The translations under genes and the position numbers were made by a program. Positions 25,930-34,132 of a stretch of 64,000 nt of DNA are shown here, piece after piece. The notes under the pieces are model-generated. The model was not told where the DNA came from and ran no database searches. It worked only from the letters and a program-made list of their open reading frames with translations. The stretch is from Marinoscillum sp. 108 (lineage in GTDB: Bacteria; Bacteroidota; Bacteroidia; Cytophagales; Cyclobacteriaceae). Position 1 is the stretch's first letter. Each line of letters begins with the position of its first letter. The stretch is taken from the NCBI RefSeq assembly GCF_902506655.1, contig NZ_LR734808.1, positions 2,170,001-2,234,000 of the forward strand, in the 5' to 3' direction.

Positions 25930-28116
25930 TTACTGTTCGTTTTTGGTTTCACCAATGTTCTTAATATCTGTACCCACCCGTTGCAAATAAGCAATTAGCG
26001 CCACTATTTCTTTGTCAGGAACTACCCTGACTCCCTGAGTCGCCAGGTCATCCGAGATGGATTTGGCTTGCTGCTCAGCATCTGCTACGGCTTCATCCTG
26101 AAAGCCTTCGGCGTATGGCACTCCCAGCGTCTGCATCGCGGTGATCTTTTTAGGGAGGAGTTCTTTTTCCCAGTCTTGCTCAAAGAGCCATGGATAAGGT
26201 GGCATAATAGAACCCGGAGACATACTCGCGGGATCCAGCATGTGGTAGTAATGCCAGCTGTTGGGATATTTACCACCGACTCTCAGGAGATCCGGCCCGG
26301 TACGCTTAGACCCCCACTGAAACGGGTGGTCATAAACAAACTCTCCCGCTTTGGCATACTCACCATACCGCTCGGTTTCTGATCGGAAAGGCCTCACCAT
26401 CTGAGAGTGACAGGTATAACAGCCCTCACGTACATAGATGTCCCTACCATTCAGTTCCAATGGGGTGTAGGGCTTCACACTTGTGATGGTGGGCACATTG
26501 GATTGCACCAAAAATGTAGGAACAATCTCGATAATCCCCCCGATAGCCACTGCCACAAGGCTCCATACCAGCAGGGTAATAGGCCTCCATTCAAAAATTC
26601 GTCTGTGCCAATGTTCGGATTTCGCAGGACGGTAATTTTTCGTAAGTGGGGCTGCCTCAGCCTTTGTTTCTCTTATGAACGTACCAGCCTGAGCGGTTTT
26701 TATCAGGTTATAAACCATCACAAAAACCCCTGTCAGGTACAGGGCACCACCAAATGCCCGCAGCATATACATAGGCATGATCTGAGTCACAGTCTCCAGG
26801 AAGTTGCTATAGACCAGGGTGCCTTCCGGTGCAAACTGCTTCCACATGAGGCTTTGCACAAAGCCTGCCCAGTACATAGGAAGGGTGTAGAAGATAATGC
26901 CCATGGTTCCTACCCAGAAGTGTACATTGGCAAGTTTTTTAGAAAACAACTGCGTACCGTACAACCGGGGAATGAGGTAATAGAGCATGGCAAAAGTCAT
27001 GAAGCCATTCCATCCGAGTCCCCCTACGTGGACGTGCGCCACGATCCAGTCAGTAAAGTGAGCGATGGCATTGAAGTTCTTCAGGGAAAGCATTGGCCCC
27101 TCAAAAGTGGCCATACCGTAGCAGGTAACTGCCACCACCATAAATTTCAGAATAGGATCTTCGCGCACTCTGTCCCAGGCCCCGCGCAGTGTCAGCAGTC
27201 CATTGAGCATCCCGCCCCAAGACGGAGCAATGAGCATGATGGAAAAAACCGTACCCAAAGACTGAGCCCAGTTAGGCAGGGAATTGTACAACAGATGATG
27301 GGGGCCTGCCCAGATGTAAATGAATATGAGTGCCCAAAAGTGGATAATGGACAAGCGGTAGGAATAAACCGGACGATTGGCCGCCTTGGGGATGAAATAG
27401 TACATCAATCCCAGGTATGGGGTGGTCAGGAAAAATGCGACCGCATTGTGCCCATACCACCACTGTACCAATGCATCCTGCACACCAGCATACCACGAGT
27501 AGCTTTTCATGAAACTGATAGGCAGCTCAAACGAATTAACGATATGGAGCATCGCTACGGTCACGAAAGTGGCAATGAAAAACCAAATGGCCACATACAA
27601 ATGGCGCTCCCTTCTTTTGAGGATGGTACCAAACATATTGATCCCAAAGACCACCCAGATGATGGCTATGGCAATATCAATCGGCCACTCCAGCTCAGCG
27701 TATTCCTTGCCTGTGGTGTATCCCAATGGCAAGGTGATGGCCGCAGCGAGTATGATCAACTGCCACCCCCAGAAATGGATTCTACTCAGCAGGTCGCTGA
27801 ACATCCGGGCCTTGCAAAGTCGCTGCAGAGAATAGTAAACACCCATGAAAATACCATTGCCCACAAATGCAAAAATCACTGCATTGGTATGCAAAGGCCT
27901 GATCCGCCCAAAAGTGGTATACTGCAATCCGAAATTGAGCTCTGGCCAGAAAAACTGACACGCTGCCAGCAACCCAACGCTCATCCCCACCACCCCAAAA
28001 ACAGTGGTGGCAATAAGGAACATCCTTACGATTGAGTTGTCATAGTAAAACGTATCCAGGCCATTATTTACCGTCCCCTTTTCTTCGGGCGGGTTGGTGA
28101 GAGTCGTTGTTGACAT
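25930..28116 (-). CDS. ccoNO: cbb3 oxidase subunits I and II fused (CcoN-CcoO)
   Basis: 728 residues from the ATG at 28116; the longer frame to 28179 adds an implausible lead overlapping ccoS. Residues 1 to about 475 are CcoN: twelve helices with the haem and copper ligands in RPLHTNAV, WWYGHNAVAFFLTTPYLGLMYYF, the HH pair of GPHHLLYN, and DWIVAHVHVGG. Residues about 530-728 are CcoO: a membrane anchor, then EGCYTCHSQMVRP with the CxxCH haem c motif, and PGSIMPPYPWL with the Met ligand. Fusion of the two is common in Bacteroidota. The product is the high-affinity terminal oxidase core in the cytoplasmic membrane, used at low oxygen. Confidence 0.95.
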   Translation of the reverse strand: MSTTTLTNPPEEKGTVNNGLDTFYYDNSIVRMFLIATTVFGVVGMSVGLLAACQFFWPELNFGLQYTTFGRIRPLHTNAVIFAFVGNGIFMGVYYSLQRLCKARMFSDLLSRIHFWGWQLIILAAAITLPLGYTTGKEYAELEWPIDIAIAIIWVVFGINMFGTILKRRERHLYVAIWFFIATFVTVAMLHIVNSFELPISFMKSYSWYAGVQDALVQWWYGHNAVAFFLTTPYLGLMYYFIPKAANRPVYSYRLSIIHFWALIFIYIWAGPHHLLYNSLPNWAQSLGTVFSIMLIAPSWGGMLNGLLTLRGAWDRVREDPILKFMVVAVTCYGMATFEGPMLSLKNFNAIAHFTDWIVAHVHVGGLGWNGFMTFAMLYYLIPRLYGTQLFSKKLANVHFWVGTMGIIFYTLPMYWAGFVQSLMWKQFAPEGTLVYSNFLETVTQIMPMYMLRAFGGALYLTGVFVMVYNLIKTAQAGTFIRETKAEAAPLTKNYRPAKSEHWHRRIFEWRPITLLVWSLVAVAIGGIIEIVPTFLVQSNVPTITSVKPYTPLELNGRDIYVREGCYTCHSQMVRPFRSETERYGEYAKAGEFVYDHPFQWGSKRTGPDLLRVGGKYPNSWHYYHMLDPASMSPGSIMPPYPWLFEQDWEKELLPKKITAMQTLGVPYAEGFQDEAVADAEQQAKSISDDLATQGVRVVPDKEIVALIAYLQRVGTDIKNIGETKNEQ

Positions 28117-28270
28117 AGAAAGTTTGATTTGGTTCGTCATCAAAAAGTATCCTGATAGAAGGGGTATAGTCATCATCATACTGACCGCTTCCTGAAGCCC
28201 ATATAAAAGCGAACAAGAACCCTAAGGCTACTGTGATGCTGAATCCGATTAAGACGATGATTACACTCAT
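28064..28270 (-). CDS. ccoS: cbb3 oxidase assembly protein CcoS
   Basis: 68 residues from the ATG at 28270, which gives the standard CcoS start (MSVIIVLIGFSITVALGFL); an upstream ATG at 28303 would add 11 residues. One helix, then FAFIWASGSGQYDDDYTPSIRILFDDE, matching the conserved GQYDD segment. CcoS is needed for cofactor insertion into cbb3. It overlaps the ccoNO start by about 53 bases, so the two are coupled. An FNR-like box lies about 64 bases upstream. Confidence 0.9.
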   Translation of the reverse strand: MSVIIVLIGFSITVALGFLFAFIWASGSGQYDDDYTPSIRILFDDEPNQTFYVNNDSHQPARRKGDGK

Positions 28271-28333
28271 AATTATCAAAGCAAGATTACGAGGATGAGT
28301 CACCCCATCTTATGAGCGTTTTCAATCGTTCGA

Positions 28334-28347
28334 CTGATTTTTGTCAG
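28334..28347 (-). promoter_or_regulatory. FNR/CRP-like box upstream of ccoS-NOQPGH
   Basis: CTGACAAAAATCAG on the minus strand: half-sites TGAC and ATCA around AAAA, one base off the FNR core TGAT-N4-ATCA. It lies 64 bases upstream of the ccoS ATG and 28 bases past the ccoI stop, so it may give the oxidase genes their own low-oxygen promoter. Confidence 0.5.
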
Positions 28348-28374
28348 TGGAGAAAAAGAAAACCTCAAAAAACC

Positions 28375-30756
28375 TCACCGAAAGTACTTTTTGGAGATCC
28401 CATTTATCACCAGCGTGATAAATGCCACCACCGTAACTGAGCTGATGGGCATGAGGATGGCCGAGACCACCGGGGTGAGGTGGCCCGAAACGGCAAAGGA
28501 CAGCCCTATAATATTGTACACAAAAGAGATCACCAATGCGGCCACAATTACACGCATGACCACTTTGGAAAACCTAAGGATGCTGCCCGTTCGGCTCAGT
28601 GAGTCAGCTTCCACCAGCGCGTCACAGGCGGGACTAAACTGATGGATGTCTTCGCACACTGCAAATCCCACACTGGCAGACTTGAGTGCTCCAGCGTCGT
28701 TCAGCCCGTCACCAATCATCAGCGTATGACCTTGAAGCCCTTGTAAAAAGGACAGCTTCTCTTCTGGCTTTTGATTGAATGCCCATTGGTCAAAATATGG
28801 AGCCAGGGTGGGTGCCTCAGACGCATTATCTCCAGAAAGCAAACAAAGTCTGTAGTCGTTCCGCAGATGTTTCAGTTCAGAAAATATGTCGGCACGATAC
28901 TCTGCCCTGATGCTGTAAAACCCAATAAAAACACCGTCTATGTCCACATAGGCCGTGGTCTCCTGTACCGTATTGGAGGAGCGATTGATCCATGCCGACG
29001 ATCCCACTTTCACTACATGACCAGCTATCTCAGCCCGCAAGCCTTTTCCTACCTGCTCATTGAAATCTGTGATGGCCATCTTCTCCACACTCTCCGCAAT
29101 GGTGCCTAATATAAGCCTGCTGATAGGGTGGGCAGAATTGGCACAGGCCGTTTTGAGAAGGGATAGTTGTATAGGGTTTAACTCCGCGCCCTGATAACTT
29201 ACTTTGGAGGGATTATTTTTGGTGAGCGTCCCCGTTTTGTCAAAGACAATCGTTTCGGTTTTAGCCATCTGCTCAATAATACCGGCATTTTTCAGATAAA
29301 CACCCTGGTGACCGAGTATCCGCATGCCATGTCCCAGGCCAAAGGGTAAGGCCAACGCCAGTGCACACGGGCAAGCCACAATCAGCACGGAAGCAACGGC
29401 ATCCCATATTTTGGAAGGATCTGCCACACTCCAGTATATTCCTGTGCCCAGGGCAAGTATGAGGATCACCACAGTGAAGTACTTGCTCACCTTGTCTATC
29501 AGGTTGTCATAGGGATTGGCAGTCTTGGCAAAGGTCTGATTATTCCATAACTGAGTGAGTTTGCTGGTGCTCACGGCTTTTTCCAGACTTATTTCAATCT
29601 GCCCACCCAACTGCCTGCCTCCCGCGTACACGCGCTCCCCCTCACTTACAGGTATGGGATCAGCCTCTCCCGTCACAAAGCTGTAGTCAATTTTGGCTTT
29701 ACCGGATTGCAAAATACCATCGGCAGGGATCAACTCCTGATTGTGAAGAACGATGCAGTCGTTTGGCTTCAAATCTCTCACCAATACCTGCTCCTCCTGG
29801 CCACTGACCACCCGCGTTACCGAAACGGGAAAATAAGACTTATAATCCCGCTCAAAAGACAGGGCCTCATATGATTTGCTCTGATACCATTTGCCCAACA
29901 ACAAAAAGAAGACAAGACCAGCCAGGGAGTCCACATAGCCCGGACCCGCAGCCCATAGTATCTCATATCCACTCCTGACAAAAAGTGTGAAAATACCCAG
30001 GGTAATGGGTACGTCTATATTCATATATCCATGCCGGATGCTTCTCCAGGCACTCTTGTAGTACTCCTGAGCAGCATAAAAGACCACTGGAATCGATAAA
30101 AACAGATTGATCCAACCAAACAAGTGCCTGAATGACTCCTCGGCCTGAAATGCGCTATCCAGATACTCAGGCAGGCTCATCAGCATACTATTGCCGAAGC
30201 AAAAACCCGCCACTGCTATTCGCAATACCTGCTTATTTGACTTTCTGGGCTTCGGCGCCTCCACACTGTCCAGATGAATAGCAGGCGGATACCCCAATGT
30301 AGCCAGGATGATGGCCACCTCCCGCAGGGTAATTGCTTTAGAGAAAAGAATGGTGATTTCCTTTCGGAGAAAGTTAACCTCGGCGGAGAAAATACGGCTT
30401 TCTAACTTGGGCAGGTGCTCCAGCAGGTAAATACAAGAGCTACAATGAATGCCCGGCAGAGAAAACCTGACTGCAGACTGGTTGGCATCTGAATAATGGA
30501 GCAGCCCCTCGCTCACCTCTTTCTGATCCAGAAATGAGTATTTCTTGTGAATTTCCTTTTCCTCGGCTACCCTACCAGCGTGCAGCTCCCTGTTTTGATA
30601 GTATGCACCCAGATTGTTGTGCTCGATCAACTCATAAACCGCCCTGCAGCCATGGCAGCAAAAATCCTTGTCTTCATATTCGATGTGGTCTTCCTCACAC
30701 GAGGTGCCGCAATGATGGCAACGTAATTTTGGAGAAATCCGGGCAGATGATGTCAT
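28375..30756 (-). CDS. ccoI: Copper-type P1B ATPase CcoI (FixI)
   Basis: 794 residues from the ATG at 30756 (the frame is open to 30840, but this start fits the family). N-terminal Cys-rich zinc-ribbon-like part (CHHCGTSC ... FCCHGCRAVYELI) typical of the FixI branch, then an HMA-like domain with CSSC near 133-136. Eight helices; metal site ACPCALALALPFG; phosphorylation site FDKTGTLT; hinge MIGDGLNDAGAL. CcoI moves copper across the membrane for cbb3 assembly. It lies upstream of ccoS on the same strand and divergent from hemN, with a strong FNR-like box between. Confidence 0.93.
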   Translation of the reverse strand: MTSSARISPKLRCHHCGTSCEEDHIEYEDKDFCCHGCRAVYELIEHNNLGAYYQNRELHAGRVAEEKEIHKKYSFLDQKEVSEGLLHYSDANQSAVRFSLPGIHCSSCIYLLEHLPKLESRIFSAEVNFLRKEITILFSKAITLREVAIILATLGYPPAIHLDSVEAPKPRKSNKQVLRIAVAGFCFGNSMLMSLPEYLDSAFQAEESFRHLFGWINLFLSIPVVFYAAQEYYKSAWRSIRHGYMNIDVPITLGIFTLFVRSGYEILWAAGPGYVDSLAGLVFFLLLGKWYQSKSYEALSFERDYKSYFPVSVTRVVSGQEEQVLVRDLKPNDCIVLHNQELIPADGILQSGKAKIDYSFVTGEADPIPVSEGERVYAGGRQLGGQIEISLEKAVSTSKLTQLWNNQTFAKTANPYDNLIDKVSKYFTVVILILALGTGIYWSVADPSKIWDAVASVLIVACPCALALALPFGLGHGMRILGHQGVYLKNAGIIEQMAKTETIVFDKTGTLTKNNPSKVSYQGAELNPIQLSLLKTACANSAHPISRLILGTIAESVEKMAITDFNEQVGKGLRAEIAGHVVKVGSSAWINRSSNTVQETTAYVDIDGVFIGFYSIRAEYRADIFSELKHLRNDYRLCLLSGDNASEAPTLAPYFDQWAFNQKPEEKLSFLQGLQGHTLMIGDGLNDAGALKSASVGFAVCEDIHQFSPACDALVEADSLSRTGSILRFSKVVMRVIVAALVISFVYNIIGLSFAVSGHLTPVVSAILMPISSVTVVAFITLVINGISKKYFR

Positions 30757-30896
30757 ATATACTTCAGGCACCCACAAAACTAATTTGCTCAAACAGGTCA
30801 GGGTCTGACAGTACTCAGGCTTATAACTGACATTAATCATGTGTTGCTATGCCACCGCAACGCTGAAAGTGAAAACAACCAAAATCAGCACTGGTA

Positions 30897-30910
30897 ATGA
30901 TCATTATCAG
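30897..30910. promoter_or_regulatory. FNR-like box between ccoI and hemN
   Basis: ATGATCATTATCAG contains TGAT-N4-ATCA, the FNR core half-sites without a mismatch. It lies 35 bases upstream of the preferred hemN start and about 140 from ccoI. Its overlap with the first in-frame ATG (30897) argues for the downstream hemN start. Confidence 0.65.
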
Positions 30911-30944
30911 GAATAAACCTCCTTCGCCCGAGTTTCTTTGTTAC

Positions 30945-32291
30945 ATGCAAGATTTCATTTCAAAATACAACGTCCCAGGCCCACGCTATACCAGCTACCC
31001 TACCGTCCCCCATTGGCATACAGAAGACCACACCGAAAGTCGCTGGAAGCAAGCGGTCAGTGATGGATTTTGGAGAAATGGTAAAGAAATCAGCCTGTAT
31101 ATTCACCTCCCATTTTGCGAAAGCTTATGTACCTACTGTGGATGTACAACCCGGATCACCCAAAACCACAAAATAGAAAGCAAATACATCACCTATTTAC
31201 TGAAAGAATGGAAACTCTACCTGGCCACTTTCGGAGGTCAACCCATCATCAGGGAGATTCACCTGGGAGGTGGCACCCCCACCTTTTTCTCAGCAGAAAA
31301 CCTCAAAACCCTGATCGACGGACTCACTTATGAGGCCACCCTTTCTGACGATTTCGTATTTGGCTTTGAAGGACACCCCAATAACACGACAGAGGAACAC
31401 CTGAAGACGCTGGCTGCATTGGGCTTTACCAGGATGAGCCTCGGCATTCAGGATTTCGATCAGGAAGTGCAAAAAATCATCAACAGGAAACAATCCTTCT
31501 CTCAGGTGAAAGAGGTCACAGCGCTTGCTCGTACCTATGGATTCACCAGTGTGAACTACGACCTGATCTATGGTCTCCCTAAGCAGACAATCTCAGGGAT
31601 TGCTCAAACCATCGCTCAGACCATTGCCTTAAAGCCAGATCGCATTGCTTTCTATGGCTACGCCCATGTGCCCTGGGTCAAAGCTGCTCAAAAGTCTTAC
31701 GAACAGTACCTTCCAAGCCCAGCCCAGAGGCAAAGCATGTATGCCACCGGCAAGAAAGCACTGATGGCCAATGGTTATCATGACATTGGCATGGACCACT
31801 TTGCACTGCCTACCGACAGCCTCTATGAAGCCTTTGCCACCGGTAAACTTCATCGCAACTTTATGGGCTATACCACCCAAGACACCAATCTGCTGATTGG
31901 GCTGGGTATGAGTTCCATCAGCGACAGCTGGACGGCATTTAGTCAAAACGAAAAACTGTTGAGCAGGTATTACGAGCGCCTCGACCGAAATGAACTACCC
32001 ATTTCCAGAGGCCATCAGCTCACCACAGAAGATTTGATCATCCGGCGGCATATTCTGAATCTCATGTGTAATTTTGAAACCACATGGGAGGTTTCTGAGC
32101 TATTGGAGATTGGTTTTGGCTTCAATACCAACCTCCTGGCTACTTTGGTGACGGATGGGTTTATTCAATGGACTGATACCGGGATCAAAATCAATGACGC
32201 TGGCAAACCCTTTATCCGAAATATCTGCATGGCGCTGGACGCCCGACTCTGGCGCTCCAGCCAGCAAGCCTCCTTCAGCCAAACCCTATGA
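30945..32291 (+). CDS. hemN: Oxygen-independent coproporphyrinogen III oxidase (radical SAM)
   Basis: 448 residues from the ATG at 30945; the longer frame from 30897 lacks conservation and overlaps the FNR-like box. Start segment YNVPGPRYTSYPTVPHW is the classic HemN N-terminus. The radical SAM cluster CESLCTYCGC (Cys 58, 62, 65) and the GGGTPTF SAM site are present, with the HemN C-terminal domain at about 360-440. It converts coproporphyrinogen III to protoporphyrinogen IX without oxygen, supplying haem at low oxygen, and so fits beside the cbb3 genes. Confidence 0.95.
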   Translation: MQDFISKYNVPGPRYTSYPTVPHWHTEDHTESRWKQAVSDGFWRNGKEISLYIHLPFCESLCTYCGCTTRITQNHKIESKYITYLLKEWKLYLATFGGQPIIREIHLGGGTPTFFSAENLKTLIDGLTYEATLSDDFVFGFEGHPNNTTEEHLKTLAALGFTRMSLGIQDFDQEVQKIINRKQSFSQVKEVTALARTYGFTSVNYDLIYGLPKQTISGIAQTIAQTIALKPDRIAFYGYAHVPWVKAAQKSYEQYLPSPAQRQSMYATGKKALMANGYHDIGMDHFALPTDSLYEAFATGKLHRNFMGYTTQDTNLLIGLGMSSISDSWTAFSQNEKLLSRYYERLDRNELPISRGHQLTTEDLIIRRHILNLMCNFETTWEVSELLEIGFGFNTNLLATLVTDGFIQWTDTGIKINDAGKPFIRNICMALDARLWRSSQQASFSQTL

Positions 32292-32312
32292 TCATGAGAG
32301 TGACTAACGCTC

Positions 32313-33836
32313 TCAGTCCTTCAGCACCAAATCGTAGTAATCTGTGCGCCGGTCTTTCAGATTGCGTGCACTCCCCGATTCATGCAGTTCTTTGAGTAAG
32401 TCAAGGTCCACATCCACTACCAGGATCATCTCTGTATTGGGCGTGGCTTCCGCTTTCACTCCATTAACCGGAAAGGCAAAATCGCATGGAGTGAACACCA
32501 CGGACTGAGCAAATTGGATATCCATGTTGTGCACTTTGGGCAGGTTGCCCACCGAACCGGCCATGGCCACGTAACATTCGTTTTCTATAGCCCGTGCCTG
32601 AGCGCAGTTTCTCACCCTTGAGTATCCGTTTTGTGTATCTGTCAGGAAGGGGATAAAAAGTAGTTTCATCCCCTGGGCAGCCATCATCCTCGGAATCTCG
32701 GGAAACTCCACATCATAACTGATGCAAACACCCACCTTACCACAATCCGTATCAAACACCTGAATCCCTTTGCCTCCCGACATCCCCCAGAATTTCACTT
32801 CATCTGGAGTGACCTGTATTTTTTCAAACTGACTCCATACCCCATTTCTTCGGCAGAGATAGCCCACATTGTAGAGGTTGCCGTCACGCATCAAAGGCAT
32901 ACTGCCAGTGATAATATTGATGTTGTAACTAATGGCCAGCTGGACGAACCGATCGCGAATGCTTTCGGTATGAGCGGCCAGCTCACGAATGGCAGCAGGC
33001 TCGCTAAGATTGTTCCACTGCCCCATAAGTGGCGCATTGAAAAACTCCGGGAAGAGTGCAAAATCACTTTTGTACCCGGAGACTGCATCGATGAAAAATT
33101 CTATTTGCTGGAAAAGCTCATCCATGGTATTGTACGGTCGCATCTGCCACTGTACCAGCCCCAAGCGGACCACTGGCTTGTACTCAGGTTTATTGGCTCC
33201 TTTTCGCTTGTAATAGATATTATCCCATTGCAAGAGGGTAGCAAATTCCATGGACTCCTCATCACCCGGCATATAGTCGGTCAGGAGCTTCTTTACGTGA
33301 AAGTCGTTGGAGAGCTGAAAGGACAGTGTGGGATCATGAATCTCCTTAAACTTCACCCGATCGATGTATTCCTTTGGCTTCAGGGTATCTACATACTTAT
33401 GGTAATTCGGGATTCGGCCACCGAAAATGATCGCACGGAGATTCAATTTTTCACAAAGTTCCTTTCGGGCATCATAGAGGCGCCTGCCCAAGCGATACCC
33501 CCGGTAGTCTGGTCGGATAAAGACCTCTATCCCGTACAGAATATCCCCCGTAGGGTTATGGGTGTCAAAGGAGTAGTTGCCGGTGATCTCTTTGTAAGTG
33601 TGCTCGTCTCCAAACTTGCCATAATCAACTATGATGGCCAGTGCACAACCCACTACTTTGCCGTCTGCCACGATTCCAAATTGACCTTCGGGGAAAATCT
33701 CCAGAAGCTTGTTGATGTATTCCTCCCCCCAGAAAATGCCGGGCCAGCTGCTGTAGGCCTCTATCATGGCATCCTTGAGCTCCTGATAGTCAGCCATTCG
33801 GATGTTTCTTACCTCTACTTGTTTGATTTTTTTCAT
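32313..33836 (-). CDS. GNAT acetyltransferase - carbon-nitrogen hydrolase (nitrilase) fusion
   Basis: 507 residues. Residues 1 to about 205 are a GNAT domain with the acetyl-CoA segment RPDYRGYRLGRRLYDARKEL. Residues about 220-500 are a nitrilase-superfamily amidohydrolase with its catalytic triad visible: Glu in LFPEFF, Lys in EKIQVTPDE, Cys in GVCISYDVEFPE. Such fusions are known in Bacteroidota, with no firm substrate; an amide or N-acyl compound is expected. Cytoplasmic, no signal. It converges on hemN with a 21-base gap containing a short GAGAG/CTCTC hairpin. The 296 bases upstream to the next start show no gene. Confidence 0.9.
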   Translation of the reverse strand: MKKIKQVEVRNIRMADYQELKDAMIEAYSSWPGIFWGEEYINKLLEIFPEGQFGIVADGKVVGCALAIIVDYGKFGDEHTYKEITGNYSFDTHNPTGDILYGIEVFIRPDYRGYRLGRRLYDARKELCEKLNLRAIIFGGRIPNYHKYVDTLKPKEYIDRVKFKEIHDPTLSFQLSNDFHVKKLLTDYMPGDEESMEFATLLQWDNIYYKRKGANKPEYKPVVRLGLVQWQMRPYNTMDELFQQIEFFIDAVSGYKSDFALFPEFFNAPLMGQWNNLSEPAAIRELAAHTESIRDRFVQLAISYNINIITGSMPLMRDGNLYNVGYLCRRNGVWSQFEKIQVTPDEVKFWGMSGGKGIQVFDTDCGKVGVCISYDVEFPEIPRMMAAQGMKLLFIPFLTDTQNGYSRVRNCAQARAIENECYVAMAGSVGNLPKVHNMDIQFAQSVVFTPCDFAFPVNGVKAEATPNTEMILVVDVDLDLLKELHESGSARNLKDRRTDYYDLVLKD

Positions 33837-34132
33837 AGCTGATCGATTTTCAGGTTAAGACGTGAGTTTAAGATTAGGTTACATGATTCTTTTGGCATCT
33901 CCTCCATTACTCCGAGAAAGTTATACAAAGAAAGGTCATTATGAAGTATAAAGATATGCCGGTGCTGATAGGTTTAAATGGCGTTATACTACCATTTCCT
34001 TTCCTTTTTCTTATATTCATCTGACAGATTTGGCACGGCCGATCTGGTAATGAATCCAAAATAGATAACAATCAGGCTGTCATGTTTTTTCAATCGTTTG
34101 AATTAACCATACAGCCTCAACCCCAACCCCAA

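Noticed and set aside
26407-28035. 542-codon open frame on the plus strand
   Set aside because: It lies wholly antisense to ccoNO, whose catalytic ligands are intact. Its product has no membrane or domain pattern and is rich in His, Pro and Gln, typical of a codon-bias shadow.
30897-30944. Upstream ATG for hemN
   Set aside because: It falls in the FNR-like box and lacks HemN similarity; the conserved start is at 30945.
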